Assembly: GCF_029223885.1 (NCBI RefSeq)
Contig: NZ_CP119409.1
Span: 1,948,001-2,012,000, forward strand
Length of the DNA stretch: 64,000 bases
Direction: 5' to 3'
DNA from: Pararhizobium gei
GTDB lineage: Bacteria > Pseudomonadota > Alphaproteobacteria > Rhizobiales > Rhizobiaceae
The notes under the pieces were generated by a model. The model saw nothing but the letters and a program-made list of their open reading frames with translations, had not been told where the DNA came from and did no database searches. This document shows positions 30,605 to 40,471 of the stretch, one piece after another. Numbering within the stretch: position 1 is the first letter of the stretch; every line of letters starts with the position of its first letter. A program made the translations under genes and the position numbers.

Positions 30605-32980
30605 TTATCGTTTGCCGCGGGGCGGTCTCGTTCCCGGCATGGTCCGTGCACCGCCGCGGTCCCGGCGGCCGGATTTGTGGAACGAGCGCGTTGCCGTCGG
30701 CATCTTGCGTCCGTCGCTGATCATCTCGAAGCGAAGAGCGCCGGCAAGCGGCACGGCTTCCACCAGTTTGACACGCACGGGATCGCCGAGCCGATAGCCG
30801 AGCCCGGTTTTTTCGCCGGACAGAGCCTGATGCGCCTCGTCATAAATGAAATAGTCGCGTCCAAGCGTTGATATAGGTACGAACCCATCTGCGCCATAGG
30901 CCGGAAGGGTGACAAATAGTCCCGATTTCGTCACGCCAGATATGCGTCCATCGAATTCCTCGTTGACGCGGCCGCTCAAATGATGGGCGATCAGGCGATC
31001 GACGGTGTCCCGCTCGGCCGCCATGGCACGTCGTTCGAAGGTCGAGATTTCAGCCGCGATGTCGGCCAGCGCCGCTTCCTCGGCAGGCGTTATGCCGCCA
31101 TCGCCCAGCCCCAGTGTTCCCACAAGGGCGCGATGCACGATGAGGTCGGCGTAACGCCGGATCGGCGACGTGAAATGCGCGTACTTCATGAGGTTCAGGC
31201 CGAAGTGGCCAATATTTTCAGGGCTGTAGATGGCTTGGCTCTGGGAGCGCAGCACCATTTCGTTGACCATGGTTTCGTAGGGCTGCCCCTCCGCCTTCGA
31301 CAGGATGCCGTTGAAGTGATTGGACCGGAGATTGCCGCCCTTGACCAGCGAAAGGTCGAGTGTCGCCAGGAATGTGCGCAGGCTTTCCTGTTTGGCGAGT
31401 GAGGGCGCGTCGTGAATGCGGTAGACAAGCGGCTGACGCTTGATCTCGAGTGTTTCGGCCGCCGCGACATTGGCCTGGATCATCATCTCCTCGATCAGCT
31501 TATGCGCATCGAGGCGGTCCGGCACCAGGACGCGATCCACCGTCCCGTCGGATTTCAGGATGATCTTGCGCTCGGGCATGTTGAGTTCGAGCGGTTGGCG
31601 CCGCTCGCGGCCCGTGGTGAGGATACGGTAAGCGTCCCATAGCGGCTTCAGGATGGGCTCAAGCAAGGGGCCTGTCCGATCGTCCGGATTGCCGTCGATT
31701 GCCGCCTGGGCTTGGCTGTAGGAGAGCTTGGCTGCACTTTTCATCATGATGCGATGGAAGGTATGGCCGGCCTTGCGGCCTTCCTTTGAAAACCGCATGC
31801 GCACGGCGAGCGCCGGACGATCGACCCCCTGTTTCAAAGAGCAAAGCTCGTTTGAAATCCGCTCCGGCAGCATAGGCACGACGCGGTCCGGGAAATAGAC
31901 CGAGTTTCCGCGCTTCAAAGCCTCGTGATCGAGTGCGGATTTCGGCCGGACATACCAGGAGACATCTGCGATCGCCACCGTCACCACCACACCGCCCGGA
32001 TTGTCGGGAGATGGATCCGGCTCGGCATGCACTGCGTCGTCGTGGTCCTTGGCATCGGCGGGGTCGATGGTGATCAATGGCAGCGAACGCCAGTCCTCGC
32101 GGTGCGACATGCTCGCGGGGCCAGCTGCGTCGGCCTCTTTGACGACGCTGTCCGGGAAGATATAGGGAATGCCATGCGCGTGAATTGCGATCATCGAGAT
32201 CGCCTTCTCGGTCGCCACCGAGCCGATGACGGACTTCACCTGCGCCCGCGGCAGGCCGAAGCGGCCAAGGCGCGCGATTTCGACTTCGACCAGATCCCCG
32301 TCCTTGGCGTCACCTTCCTGGCCGGCATCGACCTGCAGCTCCTCGCCGCGTCTTTCGATCGGCAGGATGCGACCGCCGCCATCGGGCGAGGCCCGGAACA
32401 CGCCCATGGCTGCATTGTTGTTGCGCTTGCGGTCGAGAACCTTGACGATCCGTGCGGTATAGGCCGGTCCTCCGCGATCCTTCGACGGAAAGATCTTGGC
32501 CAGAACCCTGTCCCCCAGACCGCCGACAGGCATCTTGCCCTTAGCTTTGCTGACGGTGGATTGCCGGATGGAAACGGCAGGTGCGACCCCCGCGTCCTCG
32601 GGCCATTCGGCAGGCCGGCCGATAAGATCGCCGTCCTTGTCGCGGGTGGTTATGTCAAGCACCGCCACAGGAGGCAGCGCGCCGGGACGAACCAGCGACT
32701 TGCGCTTTTTCTCCAGCATGCCTTCCTCTTCGAGGTCGCGAAGAAGCGCCTTAAGCTCGATGCGTGTCTCGCCTTTGAGGCCGAATGCCTTGGATATCTC
32801 GCGCTTCGACGCCTTGTCCGGATTGTCGGTGATGAACCGCATCAGGATATCGCGTGGCGGCACGGCACCATGAATGATAACAGGGTCGTCGGCCGGCGCA
32901 AGCGGCTTTTTGGCACCCCGCCCGAGCCGGATTGAGGGCTTTGCAGGCCGTTCGGTTCGTTCGCGCGGGGGCTTGCTCAC
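30605..32980 (-). CDS. rnr: Ribonuclease R
   Basis: A 791-residue 3'-5' exoribonuclease of the RNB family that degrades structured RNA. An N-terminal basic region and winged helix precede cold-shock domains. The catalytic acidic cluster TIDPADAKDHDDAVHA is near residue 305, and a C-terminal S1 domain with a basic tail (KSGRRDRGGARTMPG) ends the protein. The start is GTG at 32980, two bases after the topA stop, so the two are probably translationally coupled. Confidence 0.95.
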   Translation of the reverse strand: MSKPPRERTERPAKPSIRLGRGAKKPLAPADDPVIIHGAVPPRDILMRFITDNPDKASKREISKAFGLKGETRIELKALLRDLEEEGMLEKKRKSLVRPGALPPVAVLDITTRDKDGDLIGRPAEWPEDAGVAPAVSIRQSTVSKAKGKMPVGGLGDRVLAKIFPSKDRGGPAYTARIVKVLDRKRNNNAAMGVFRASPDGGGRILPIERRGEELQVDAGQEGDAKDGDLVEVEIARLGRFGLPRAQVKSVIGSVATEKAISMIAIHAHGIPYIFPDSVVKEADAAGPASMSHREDWRSLPLITIDPADAKDHDDAVHAEPDPSPDNPGGVVVTVAIADVSWYVRPKSALDHEALKRGNSVYFPDRVVPMLPERISNELCSLKQGVDRPALAVRMRFSKEGRKAGHTFHRIMMKSAAKLSYSQAQAAIDGNPDDRTGPLLEPILKPLWDAYRILTTGRERRQPLELNMPERKIILKSDGTVDRVLVPDRLDAHKLIEEMMIQANVAAAETLEIKRQPLVYRIHDAPSLAKQESLRTFLATLDLSLVKGGNLRSNHFNGILSKAEGQPYETMVNEMVLRSQSQAIYSPENIGHFGLNLMKYAHFTSPIRRYADLIVHRALVGTLGLGDGGITPAEEAALADIAAEISTFERRAMAAERDTVDRLIAHHLSGRVNEEFDGRISGVTKSGLFVTLPAYGADGFVPISTLGRDYFIYDEAHQALSGEKTGLGYRLGDPVRVKLVEAVPLAGALRFEMISDGRKMPTATRSFHKSGRRDRGGARTMPGTRPPRGKR

Positions 32981-32982
32981 AT

Positions 32983-35685
32983 TCAGGCCTTCTTGGATTT
33001 CGCTATCGCTTTGGGCTTGGCGGCCGCCTTCGGTTTGGCAGCGGCCGTCGTCTTCGTCGCGGCTTTGGGTTTCGCCGATCGGGCAGTGGAGGCACCCTTG
33101 GCTTTCGCGGCCGGCTTGGCCGCTTTCGTCGCTTTGCCCTTGGCGGGTTTGATGCCGCCCTTGGCAATGCGCTCTGCAATCAGAAGCAGCGATTCGTCCA
33201 GCGTCACCGATGCGGGATCTTTCCCTTTCGGCAGCGTCGCATTGACCTTGCCCCAGTTGACGTAGGGACCGTATTTGCCGTCCTTGACGGTGATCGCGCC
33301 ACCATCAGGATGGTCGCCGATTTCCTTCAGCGGCGCGGCGGACGCACCGCGACCGCCGGGACCCTTCGACGCCTTGTCGGCAAGGACAGAGACCGCGCGG
33401 TTGAGACCTATGGAAAACACATCCTCGATGCTCTCGACATTGGCATATTTCCCGTCATGCAGGATGAACGGGCCATAGCGGCCAAGACCGGACGAGATCA
33501 TCTTGCCCGTTTCCGGATGGGCACCGATATCGCGCGGCAGGGAGAGAAGCGCCAAGGCCTTTTCGTGATCGATGATGGCCGGCGTCCAGCCTTTCGGAAG
33601 GCTCGAACGCTTGGCTTCCTTGCCATCGCCGCGCTGGACATAGGGACCAAACCGGCCGGAGCGCAGCGTGATCTCCTCGCCGGTATGCGGATCCTTGCCG
33701 AGCGACTGTGGCTCGTTCGAAACCGATGCTTCGTCGCCACCATTGCTGTCCGATGAGAGCTGGCGGGTAAAATTGCACTCCGGATAATTCGAGCAACCGA
33801 CGAAGGCGCCGTATTTGCCGAGCTTCAGCGACAGCTTGCCGGTGCCGCAGACCTGGCAGATGCGCGGATCGCTGCCGTCCTCGCGCTTGGGGAAAACCAG
33901 CGGCGCCAGTTCTTCATTCAGTGCGTCGAGCACATTGGTGACGCGAAGTTCCTTGGTGTCTTCGATCTGGGCGAAAAAGTCCTTCCAGAAATCGCGAAGC
34001 ACGTCCTTCCAGTTCAGTTCGCCAGCGGAAATCCGGTCAAGCTTTTCTTCCAGCGATGCCGTGAAATCATATTCGACATAACGGGTGAAAAAGCTTTCGA
34101 GGAAGGCGGTGACCAGACGGCCCTTCGCCTCGGGAATCAGCTTGCGCTTGTCGATGACGACATATTCCCGGTCGCTGAGCGTCTTCAGCGTCGCAGCATA
34201 GGTCGAGGGACGGCCGATGCCGAGCTCTTCCATTTTCTTGATCAGCGTCGCTTCCGAATAACGCGGCGGCGGTTCGGTGAAATGCTGAGTGGAATTGACC
34301 TTCTGTTTGGCCAGAGCCTCGCGCGCATTGATCTCCGGCAGACGGCCGTCGTCGTCACCGTCGTCGCTTTGCTCGCCGTCTTCCTTGGCGTCGGTGTACG
34401 CGGCGATGAAGCCGTCGAAACGGATGACGGAGCCAACGGCGCGCAGGCCAGCTTTCTGGCCATTGTTGTCCGCGATGATTTCAGCCGTGGTGCGCTCGAT
34501 CTCGGCCGAGGCCATCTGGCTGGCGATGCCGCGCTTCCAGACAAGATCGTACAGCCGCAGCTGGTCCGCGTCGAGAAAGCGCTTTACCTGCTCGGGCGTC
34601 CGGGTGAAGTCCGTGGGACGGATAGCCTCATGGGCCTCCTGCGCATTCTTCGCCTTTGTCGAATAGAGTCTGGCCTTGTCGGGAACGTAGCGGCTGCCGA
34701 ACTGATCGCCGATGGCGCTGCGCGCGGCGTCGATCGCTTCTGCAGCCATCTGGACACCGTCGGTACGCATATAGGTGATCAGACCCACCGTCTCGCCGCC
34801 GAGATCGACGCCCTCGTAGAGCTTCTGGGCCACCTGCATCGTGCGCGATGCCGAGAAACCCAGCTTGGAAGAGGCCGCCTGCTGCAGAGTCGACGTCGTG
34901 AAGGGCGGCGACGGGTGGCGCTTGACCGGCTTGGCCTCGATGCTGTCGACAACATAGGTGGCGCCCTCGAGAAGGGATTTCAGCCTGCCGGCATCTTCGC
35001 CATTGGAGACGGAACGCGGGGAAAGGCGCTTGCCGTCCGACGATACGAGACGCGCCTCGAATTCGTCGCCGCGCGGCGTTTTCAACAGTGCGGAGATATT
35101 CCAGTATTCCTCGGAGACAAAGCGCTCGATCTCGCTTTCGCGGTCGCAGACGAGGCGCAAGGCAACCGATTGAACCCGGCCGGCGGAACGGGCGCCCGGC
35201 AGCTTGCGCCACAGCACCGGCGACAGGTTGAACCCGACCAGATAATCCAGCGCGCGGCGTGCCAGATAGGCATCCACGAGCGGCACGTCGATATCGCGCG
35301 GATTGGCCATTGCATCAAGCACGGCCTTTTTGGTGATCGCATTGAAAACAACGCGGCTGACCGGCTTGTCGCCAATCAGCTTCTTCTTTTTCAGCAGGTC
35401 CAGCACATGCCAGGATATCGCTTCGCCCTCGCGATCCGGGTCGGTTGCTAGAATGAGCCCGTCTGCGGATTTCAGAGCGTCGCCAATATCCTTGACGCGC
35501 TTGGCCGAGGCGCTGTCCACTTCCCAGAGCATGGCAAAATCGTCGTCGGGGAGGACGGAGCCGTCCTTGGCCGGCAGGTCGCGAACATGGCCGAAAGAGG
35601 CAAGCACCTTGTAGCCTGGACCGAGATACTTGTTGATGGTCTTCGCCTTTGCAGGCGATTCCACGACGACGACATTCGTAGCCAT
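32983..35685 (-). CDS. topA: DNA topoisomerase I
   Basis: A 900-residue type IA topoisomerase that relaxes negative supercoils. The Toprim start (VVVVESPAKAKTI), the active-site tyrosine in ITYMRTDG (near residue 305) and EAHEAIRPTDF are visible. A C-terminal four-cysteine zinc finger (CQVCGTGK...CSNYPEC) is followed by three GxYGPY-type repeats and a ~70-residue Lys/Ala-rich tail, common in alphaproteobacteria. ATG 35685 gives the conserved MATNVVVVES start. The frame runs a few codons further upstream. Confidence 0.96.
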   Translation of the reverse strand: MATNVVVVESPAKAKTINKYLGPGYKVLASFGHVRDLPAKDGSVLPDDDFAMLWEVDSASAKRVKDIGDALKSADGLILATDPDREGEAISWHVLDLLKKKKLIGDKPVSRVVFNAITKKAVLDAMANPRDIDVPLVDAYLARRALDYLVGFNLSPVLWRKLPGARSAGRVQSVALRLVCDRESEIERFVSEEYWNISALLKTPRGDEFEARLVSSDGKRLSPRSVSNGEDAGRLKSLLEGATYVVDSIEAKPVKRHPSPPFTTSTLQQAASSKLGFSASRTMQVAQKLYEGVDLGGETVGLITYMRTDGVQMAAEAIDAARSAIGDQFGSRYVPDKARLYSTKAKNAQEAHEAIRPTDFTRTPEQVKRFLDADQLRLYDLVWKRGIASQMASAEIERTTAEIIADNNGQKAGLRAVGSVIRFDGFIAAYTDAKEDGEQSDDGDDDGRLPEINAREALAKQKVNSTQHFTEPPPRYSEATLIKKMEELGIGRPSTYAATLKTLSDREYVVIDKRKLIPEAKGRLVTAFLESFFTRYVEYDFTASLEEKLDRISAGELNWKDVLRDFWKDFFAQIEDTKELRVTNVLDALNEELAPLVFPKREDGSDPRICQVCGTGKLSLKLGKYGAFVGCSNYPECNFTRQLSSDSNGGDEASVSNEPQSLGKDPHTGEEITLRSGRFGPYVQRGDGKEAKRSSLPKGWTPAIIDHEKALALLSLPRDIGAHPETGKMISSGLGRYGPFILHDGKYANVESIEDVFSIGLNRAVSVLADKASKGPGGRGASAAPLKEIGDHPDGGAITVKDGKYGPYVNWGKVNATLPKGKDPASVTLDESLLLIAERIAKGGIKPAKGKATKAAKPAAKAKGASTARSAKPKAATKTTAAAKPKAAAKPKAIAKSKKA

Positions 35686-35925
35686 ATTCTTAAAGCAACC
35701 GTTCAAACCTGCGCCAAGCCGGGAAGAGGCGGCACAATGGGAATTATCGAAGCCCCGACATGGACAGGGATTCGCCTGCGGTCAAGTGCCGGGCCAAAAA
35801 TAAGGGATACAACGTTATGCAACCTAAGAGAGATTACGTTTATATTGCAATTATAGATAAATGCGCTATCGTCTTCGAATTGCAACGCCAGCGCAGGCGG
35901 CGACAGAAATAAACAGGACGATGCG

Positions 35926-36183
35926 ATGATTCCCAATTCCACCGGCGCAAGCAGAAAAGACGTTAAAGAACAGGAAAATATTGCCTATATCCGGCAGATG
36001 CTGGGCGAGTTGCGCGGCGTGGCCAGCCATCAGGGAGCAGATATGTTGTGCTACCTTCTGGAAATGGCGTTTGTTGAGGCAGGCGATATCCTGTCGGGAA
36101 AGCGCGAGCTGTCATTCGCCGATGCTGAGCGAAACAAGGCCGCCGGGATGGCGATGAAGCCGTCCGGCAAGATCCAGTTCTAG
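35926..36183 (+). CDS. Small conserved-looking protein of unknown function
   Basis: 85 residues, with a central helical core YIRQMLGELRGVASHQGADMLCYLLEMAFVEAGDIL that resembles small hypothetical proteins seen in other Rhizobiaceae. It has no membrane segment. AGGA lies about ten bases before the ATG. Its last 72 bases overlap the 3' end of dprA on the opposite strand. It is preceded by an AT-rich 200-base spacer. Function unknown. Confidence 0.65.
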   Translation: MIPNSTGASRKDVKEQENIAYIRQMLGELRGVASHQGADMLCYLLEMAFVEAGDILSGKRELSFADAERNKAAGMAMKPSGKIQF

Positions 36184-37263
36184 CAGAACGAGATAAACGG
36201 CCGAGGCTGAAAACCCGGTATGGCGGATGATGTCGTCAATCTCCACCGGTGACGGGCCAAGCGCATCGGTGATCGTTGCACGGTCGTCTTTGTTCGGCGG
36301 CGCGGCCATGGGTCCAACCTCCCGGTGGTCGGGTTCTTCGGCTTGCGTCAGGGTGAACAGATCGACCCGGCTGATCGGCGCGAGCGCCTGCAATATGTCC
36401 TGCGCCTCCGTTGTGACGATTGCTCCGTCCTTCAGAAGGGCATCGGTGCCCTGGCAGCGCGGGTCGAGCGGCGATCCCGGCACGGCGAAAACCAGCCGTC
36501 CGAAATCGGCGGCGTAGCGTGCGGTGATTAGGGAACCGGATCGTGTTGCCGCCTCCACCACGGCAAGTCCCAGACTGACGCCGGCGATCAGCCGGTTGCG
36601 GCGAGGGAAGTCCCGCGCCCGGGGCTCCCATCCGAAGGGCATTTCACTGATCGCCAGCCCGTTGCCGTCGGTGATCTCCTCCAGAAGGCCGATATTCTCC
36701 GGCGGGTAGGGCTGGTCGAGACCTCCGGCCAGTGCCGCGATCGTGCCGGTGTCGAGGCTGGCGCGATGGGCGGCTGTATCGATACCACGGGCAAGGCCGG
36801 AAATAATGGAATAGCCGGCGCGTCCGACATCGCGAGAAATCATGGCGGCGAATTTTGCGCCGCTGATCGACGCATTGCGCGAGCCGACGACGCCCAGCGA
36901 CGGAAGTGTCGCGACGGAAAGCTTGCCCTTGACGGCCAGCAGCGGCGGGGCGCCGTCGATCTGGCGCAGGGCAGGGGGATAGTCCGGTTCGCCAATGCCG
37001 AGAAACCGGGCGCCGAAGCGGTGGGCGGCGGCAAGTTCCTTTTCCGCTTCTGCAAGAGATGCGACGCGGATCGCCCGGGTGGAACCACCGCGGCGAGACA
37101 ATTCCGGCAGCATTTCCAAAGCGGTTTCTGCCGAACCGAAATGGTTGATGAGATCGCGGAAGGTGACGGGACCCACATTGTCGCTGCGGATCAGCCGGAG
37201 CCACGCGATCCTTTGTCTTTCCGTCAGCGCAATCCCGTTCCGTCCTGCGCCGCCGTTCGACAT
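36112..37263 (-). CDS. dprA: DNA-processing protein DprA
   Basis: A 383-residue protein that loads RecA onto incoming single-stranded DNA in transformation. The Rossmann-like fold is seen in GVVGSRNAS, SGLARGIDTAAHRASL, FPRRNRLIAG and RSGSLITARYAADFGR. A winged-helix C-terminus (DALGPSPVEIDDIIRHTGFSAS) ends the protein. It lies four bases downstream of plsY. Many non-competent alphaproteobacteria retain it. The 3' end overlaps the small gene on the plus strand. Confidence 0.94.
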   Translation of the reverse strand: MSNGGAGRNGIALTERQRIAWLRLIRSDNVGPVTFRDLINHFGSAETALEMLPELSRRGGSTRAIRVASLAEAEKELAAAHRFGARFLGIGEPDYPPALRQIDGAPPLLAVKGKLSVATLPSLGVVGSRNASISGAKFAAMISRDVGRAGYSIISGLARGIDTAAHRASLDTGTIAALAGGLDQPYPPENIGLLEEITDGNGLAISEMPFGWEPRARDFPRRNRLIAGVSLGLAVVEAATRSGSLITARYAADFGRLVFAVPGSPLDPRCQGTDALLKDGAIVTTEAQDILQALAPISRVDLFTLTQAEEPDHREVGPMAAPPNKDDRATITDALGPSPVEIDDIIRHTGFSASAVYLVLLELDLAGRLHRHPGGLVSLSIGE

Positions 37264-37267
37264 TGCC

Positions 37268-37882
37268 TTATCCTTTTTCCCCGATCCGGCCTTCAGTCCC
37301 GCTCAGCAAGCGTTGAATATTGGCCCTGTGCTTGATCCATGTAATAATACTCATCACCACGAACAGCACGCCGATTTTTCCATATCCCGTGGCCAAGAGT
37401 ACAACTGGAACGACAAGCGTTGCAACCAGCGCCGAAAGGGATGAATACTTGGTGAGCTTGGCCATGCCGAGCCAGATTGCGGCAAACAGCAGAACCATGG
37501 CGGGCGCGAGCCCGAGCAGTACGCCGATATAGGTCGCAATGCCCTTGCCGCCTTTGAAACCCAGCCAGACGGGATAGAGATGGCCGAGGAAAGCTGCAAA
37601 ACCGGCAGCGATTCCCGCCTCTATCCCCCAGCGTGAGGCAATTGCCGCGGCGGCCGCTCCCTTCAACGCGTCGAGCAGCAGGGTGGCTGCGGCGAGTTTC
37701 TTGTTTCCGGTGCGCAGCACGTTGGTGGCGCCGATATTGCCGGATCCGATCTTGCGGACATCGCCAAGCCCGGCCATGCGGGTGAGGATCAGGCCGAAGG
37801 GGATGGAGCCGAGCAGATAGCCGAAGATGATGCTTATGGCCGCCGGTGCCGGTCCGAGCGACCAGGAAAATATGTCGGGCAC
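37268..37882 (-). CDS. plsY: Acyl-phosphate glycerol-3-phosphate acyltransferase
   Basis: A 204-residue inner-membrane enzyme that makes lysophosphatidic acid from acyl phosphate, the first step of phospholipid synthesis. Family motifs [27 protein letters not shown] and [15 protein letters not shown] are all present. The start is GTG at 37882, with a strong GAGGGGGAGA site upstream. DprA follows after four bases, so both may be one transcript. Confidence 0.95.
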   Translation of the reverse strand: MPDIFSWSLGPAPAAISIIFGYLLGSIPFGLILTRMAGLGDVRKIGSGNIGATNVLRTGNKKLAAATLLLDALKGAAAAAIASRWGIEAGIAAGFAAFLGHLYPVWLGFKGGKGIATYIGVLLGLAPAMVLLFAAIWLGMAKLTKYSSLSALVATLVVPVVLLATGYGKIGVLFVVMSIITWIKHRANIQRLLSGTEGRIGEKG

Positions 37883-37932
37883 TTTTGTCTCCCCCTCAAT
37901 CCGTCCCGCCGGACGCTTGTCCTTATCTTGAC

Positions 37933-37995
37933 CCTCTTCCCGCAGGCGGGGAGAGGTTAGCCACCTTTTGCCTTCTGCCGTGTAAGGAAGAAGGC
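37933..37995. repeat. RIME-like intergenic palindromic element
   Basis: Two neighbouring hairpins: CCTCTTCCCGC/GCGGGGAGAGG (37933-37956, 11 bp with one G-U) and GCCTTCT/AGAAGGC (37970-37995). The first resembles the CTTCTCCCCGCAGGCGGGGAGAAG core of Rhizobium-specific intergenic mosaic elements, which carry two large palindromes. It lies between the pyrC-like gene's stop and plsY's start and might also end pyrBC transcripts. Confidence 0.5.
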
Positions 37996-38044
37996 GACCG
38001 CCCTTTGGTACAGCTGGCTGACGCGGGGCAAATTATGCCGTCAA

Positions 38045-39334
38045 TCAGAGCGAATGAACCAGTTTTCCCGCAACATAGGTACGAACTGCACGGCCGGTAA
38101 AGCGGGCATTTTCGAAGGGCGTGTTTTTCGATCGCGAAACGATGGCCTCCTTCGAGCAAAGCCACGGCTCATCGAGATCGATCAGGGTGATGTCGGCCCG
38201 GGCACCGGGCTTCAGCGTGCCGGCTTCGAGCCCGAAAATCTGCGCCGGGCGCGTCGAGAGCGCATCGATCAGCCGCATCAGCGGCACCTGGCCGCTGTGA
38301 TGGAGGCGCAGGGCCGCTGCGAGCATTGTCTCCAGGCCAATCGCGCCGTCGGCGGCATCGGCAAAGGGCAGGCGCTTGGTATCGACATCCTGCGGATCAT
38401 GCGAGGACACGATGATGTCGATTGCGCCGTCTGCCAGAGCCTGGACCATGGCGACCCGGTCGTCCTCGCCACGCAGCGGCGGCGAGAGCTTGAAGAAGGT
38501 GCGGTATTCGCCGATATCGTTTTCGTTCAGTGCCAGATGGTTGATGGAAATACCGCAGGTCACGTTGGCGCCGCGTCTGCGGGCGGTCGCGACGGCTTCG
38601 ACGGATTCCGGCAGGGAAATCTTGGCAGCATGGTATGCGGCCCCGGTCAGGCCGGCGATCCTAAGGTCCCGTTCGAGCGGAATGATCTCCGCCTCTCTTG
38701 GTACGCCGGACAGGCCAAGCCAGCTAGCAAGCAGCCCTTCGTTCATGACGCCGCCCGCGCCCAGATATTTATCGCGGGTTTCGAGTGAAATGACGGTCCC
38801 GAATTCGCGGGCATAGGTCATGGCGCGACGCAGAACGAGCGTATCGTGCACGGGCTGGCGGCCATTGGTGAAGCACACGGAGCCCGCTTCCCGCAAAAGG
38901 CCGAACTCGGTCATTTCCTCGCCACCCAGATGCTTGGTCAGAGCCGCTGCCGGATAGACGTGGACAAGCGCCTTGTCCCGCGCAGTCTTCTGGACGAATT
39001 GAACAAGCGCGATGTCATCGATGACAGGATCGGTATCCGGCATGGTGATGATCGACGTCACGCCACCGGCCGCGGCGGCACGGGATGCCGATTCGATGGT
39101 TTCGCGATACTCGCCGCCAGGCTCGCCGACAAAGACGCGAGCATCGACGAGACCGGGCACGGCGACGAGGCCATTGCAGTCGCGGACCTCGGCCCCCTCG
39201 GGATTGCCCTGATTTCGAGCACTGCTGCCCGCTGCCAGAATCACGCCGTTCTCGACGATGATCGTGCCTGTTTCATCGAGATTGCGGGACGGGTCGATGA
39301 TGCGCAGGTTTTTCAGAACGAGGCTGGTGGTCAT
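38045..39334 (-). CDS. pyrC: Dihydroorotase-like protein lacking metal ligands (pseudo-dihydroorotase)
   Basis: A 429-residue amidohydrolase-fold protein, homologous to class I/III dihydroorotases and sharing a four-base overlap with pyrB. The metal-binding HxH after PGLVD is replaced ([14 protein letters not shown]), and the catalytic TDHAPH region reads SSHDPQD. It should therefore be inactive. Family knowledge: such PyrC-prime proteins act as structural partners of aspartate transcarbamoylase, with a catalytic dihydroorotase encoded elsewhere. The gene symbol is by homology only. Confidence 0.85.
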   Translation of the reverse strand: MTTSLVLKNLRIIDPSRNLDETGTIIVENGVILAAGSSARNQGNPEGAEVRDCNGLVAVPGLVDARVFVGEPGGEYRETIESASRAAAAGGVTSIITMPDTDPVIDDIALVQFVQKTARDKALVHVYPAAALTKHLGGEEMTEFGLLREAGSVCFTNGRQPVHDTLVLRRAMTYAREFGTVISLETRDKYLGAGGVMNEGLLASWLGLSGVPREAEIIPLERDLRIAGLTGAAYHAAKISLPESVEAVATARRRGANVTCGISINHLALNENDIGEYRTFFKLSPPLRGEDDRVAMVQALADGAIDIIVSSHDPQDVDTKRLPFADAADGAIGLETMLAAALRLHHSGQVPLMRLIDALSTRPAQIFGLEAGTLKPGARADITLIDLDEPWLCSKEAIVSRSKNTPFENARFTGRAVRTYVAGKLVHSL

Positions 39335-40272
39335 GCCTGTGCTCCCTCACGGTTGGAAAGCAGCAGCGTTTCCATCACAGCCATGCGCACAGCGACCCCC
39401 ATTTCCACCTGTTGCTCGATGACGCTCTGCGGCCCGTCGGCAATTTCAGAGGCGATCTCCACACCGCGGTTCATCGGACCGGGATGCATGACGAGCGCGT
39501 CCTCCCTGGCGACTTTCAGCTTCTCGGCGTCGAGCCCGTAATAGCGGAAATATTCCCGCACGGAGGGAACGAAGGAGCCCGCCATGCGCTCGCGCTGCAG
39601 ACGCAGCATCATCACCACGTCGGCATCTTTCAGGCCCTCTTCCATCGAATGATAGACTTCGGCACCCATCGAGGCGATGCCGGACGGCAGAAGCGTGGCC
39701 GGGGCGACGACGCGGACGCGGGCGCCCATCTGGTTGAGAAGCAGGATATTGGAGCGCGCAACCCGCGAATGCAGCACATCGCCGCAGATGGCGACGATGA
39801 TTCGCGACAGCTTGCCCTTGGCGCGGCGGATGGTGAGGGCATCGAGCAGCGCCTGTGTCGGATGCTCATGCTGGCCGTCGCCTGCATTGACGACCGAGCA
39901 GGAGACTTTCTGCGCCAGAAGAGCGGCGGCACCGGCTGATGAATGGCGAACCACGAGGACATCGGGGTGCATGGCATTCAGCGTCATCGCTGTGTCGATC
40001 AGCGTCTCGCCCTTCTTGACGGAGGAGTTGCTCACCGACATGTTCATCACGTCCGCCCCGAGCCGCTTTCCGGCCAGTTCGAACGACGATTGCGTCCGCG
40101 TCGATGCTTCGAAGAACAGATTGATCTGCGTCAGGCCGCGAAGCGTCGAGGTTTTCTTTTCCCTCTGGCGGGAAATCTTCACCGCCTCATCCGCCCGGTC
40201 CAGCAGGAGCGTGATGTCCTGTTCCGTCAGCCCCTTGATGCCGAGCAGGTGGCGATGCGGAAAGAAATCCAT
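39331..40272 (-). CDS. pyrB: Aspartate carbamoyltransferase catalytic subunit
   Basis: A 313-residue enzyme that condenses carbamoyl phosphate with aspartate in pyrimidine synthesis. The carbamoyl-phosphate motif [23 protein letters not shown] and the [11 protein letters not shown] segment are intact. ATG 40272 is preferred over 40287, since GAGG lies eight bases before it and the length matches rhizobial PyrB. It overlaps the pyrC-like gene by four bases. The regulatory chain gene pyrI is not seen. Confidence 0.96.
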   Translation of the reverse strand: MDFFPHRHLLGIKGLTEQDITLLLDRADEAVKISRQREKKTSTLRGLTQINLFFEASTRTQSSFELAGKRLGADVMNMSVSNSSVKKGETLIDTAMTLNAMHPDVLVVRHSSAGAAALLAQKVSCSVVNAGDGQHEHPTQALLDALTIRRAKGKLSRIIVAICGDVLHSRVARSNILLLNQMGARVRVVAPATLLPSGIASMGAEVYHSMEEGLKDADVVMMLRLQRERMAGSFVPSVREYFRYYGLDAEKLKVAREDALVMHPGPMNRGVEIASEIADGPQSVIEQQVEMGVAVRMAVMETLLLSNREGAQA

Positions 40273-40340
40273 GGGAAGCCGCCTCATGATGTGAAGTTTG
40301 GTGGTCTATAATGACTGATGCGCGGGCGAGCAAGGCAGCG

Positions 40341-40383
40341 ACACCGGAACGGAACGTCTGAGCGCCGGTTTTCCGGTGTTTTT
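40341..40383 (+). other. Hairpin with U-run between pyrB and aidB
   Basis: ACACCGGAA (40341-40349) pairs perfectly with TTCCGGTGT (40371-40379) around a 21-base loop, followed by TTTT. It lies ~90 bases before aidB and ~70 upstream of pyrB on the other strand. It could be a terminator for an unseen plus-strand leader or part of the pyrB leader. The large loop makes either uncertain. Confidence 0.3.
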
Positions 40384-40471
40384 CGCGGGGGCGCATAAAT
40401 TGTTCCGGACGCCGCCTTTATACGCCGCACGTCCTGTTCCTATGCACCCGGACTTGGGCTAGAAACGCCCG

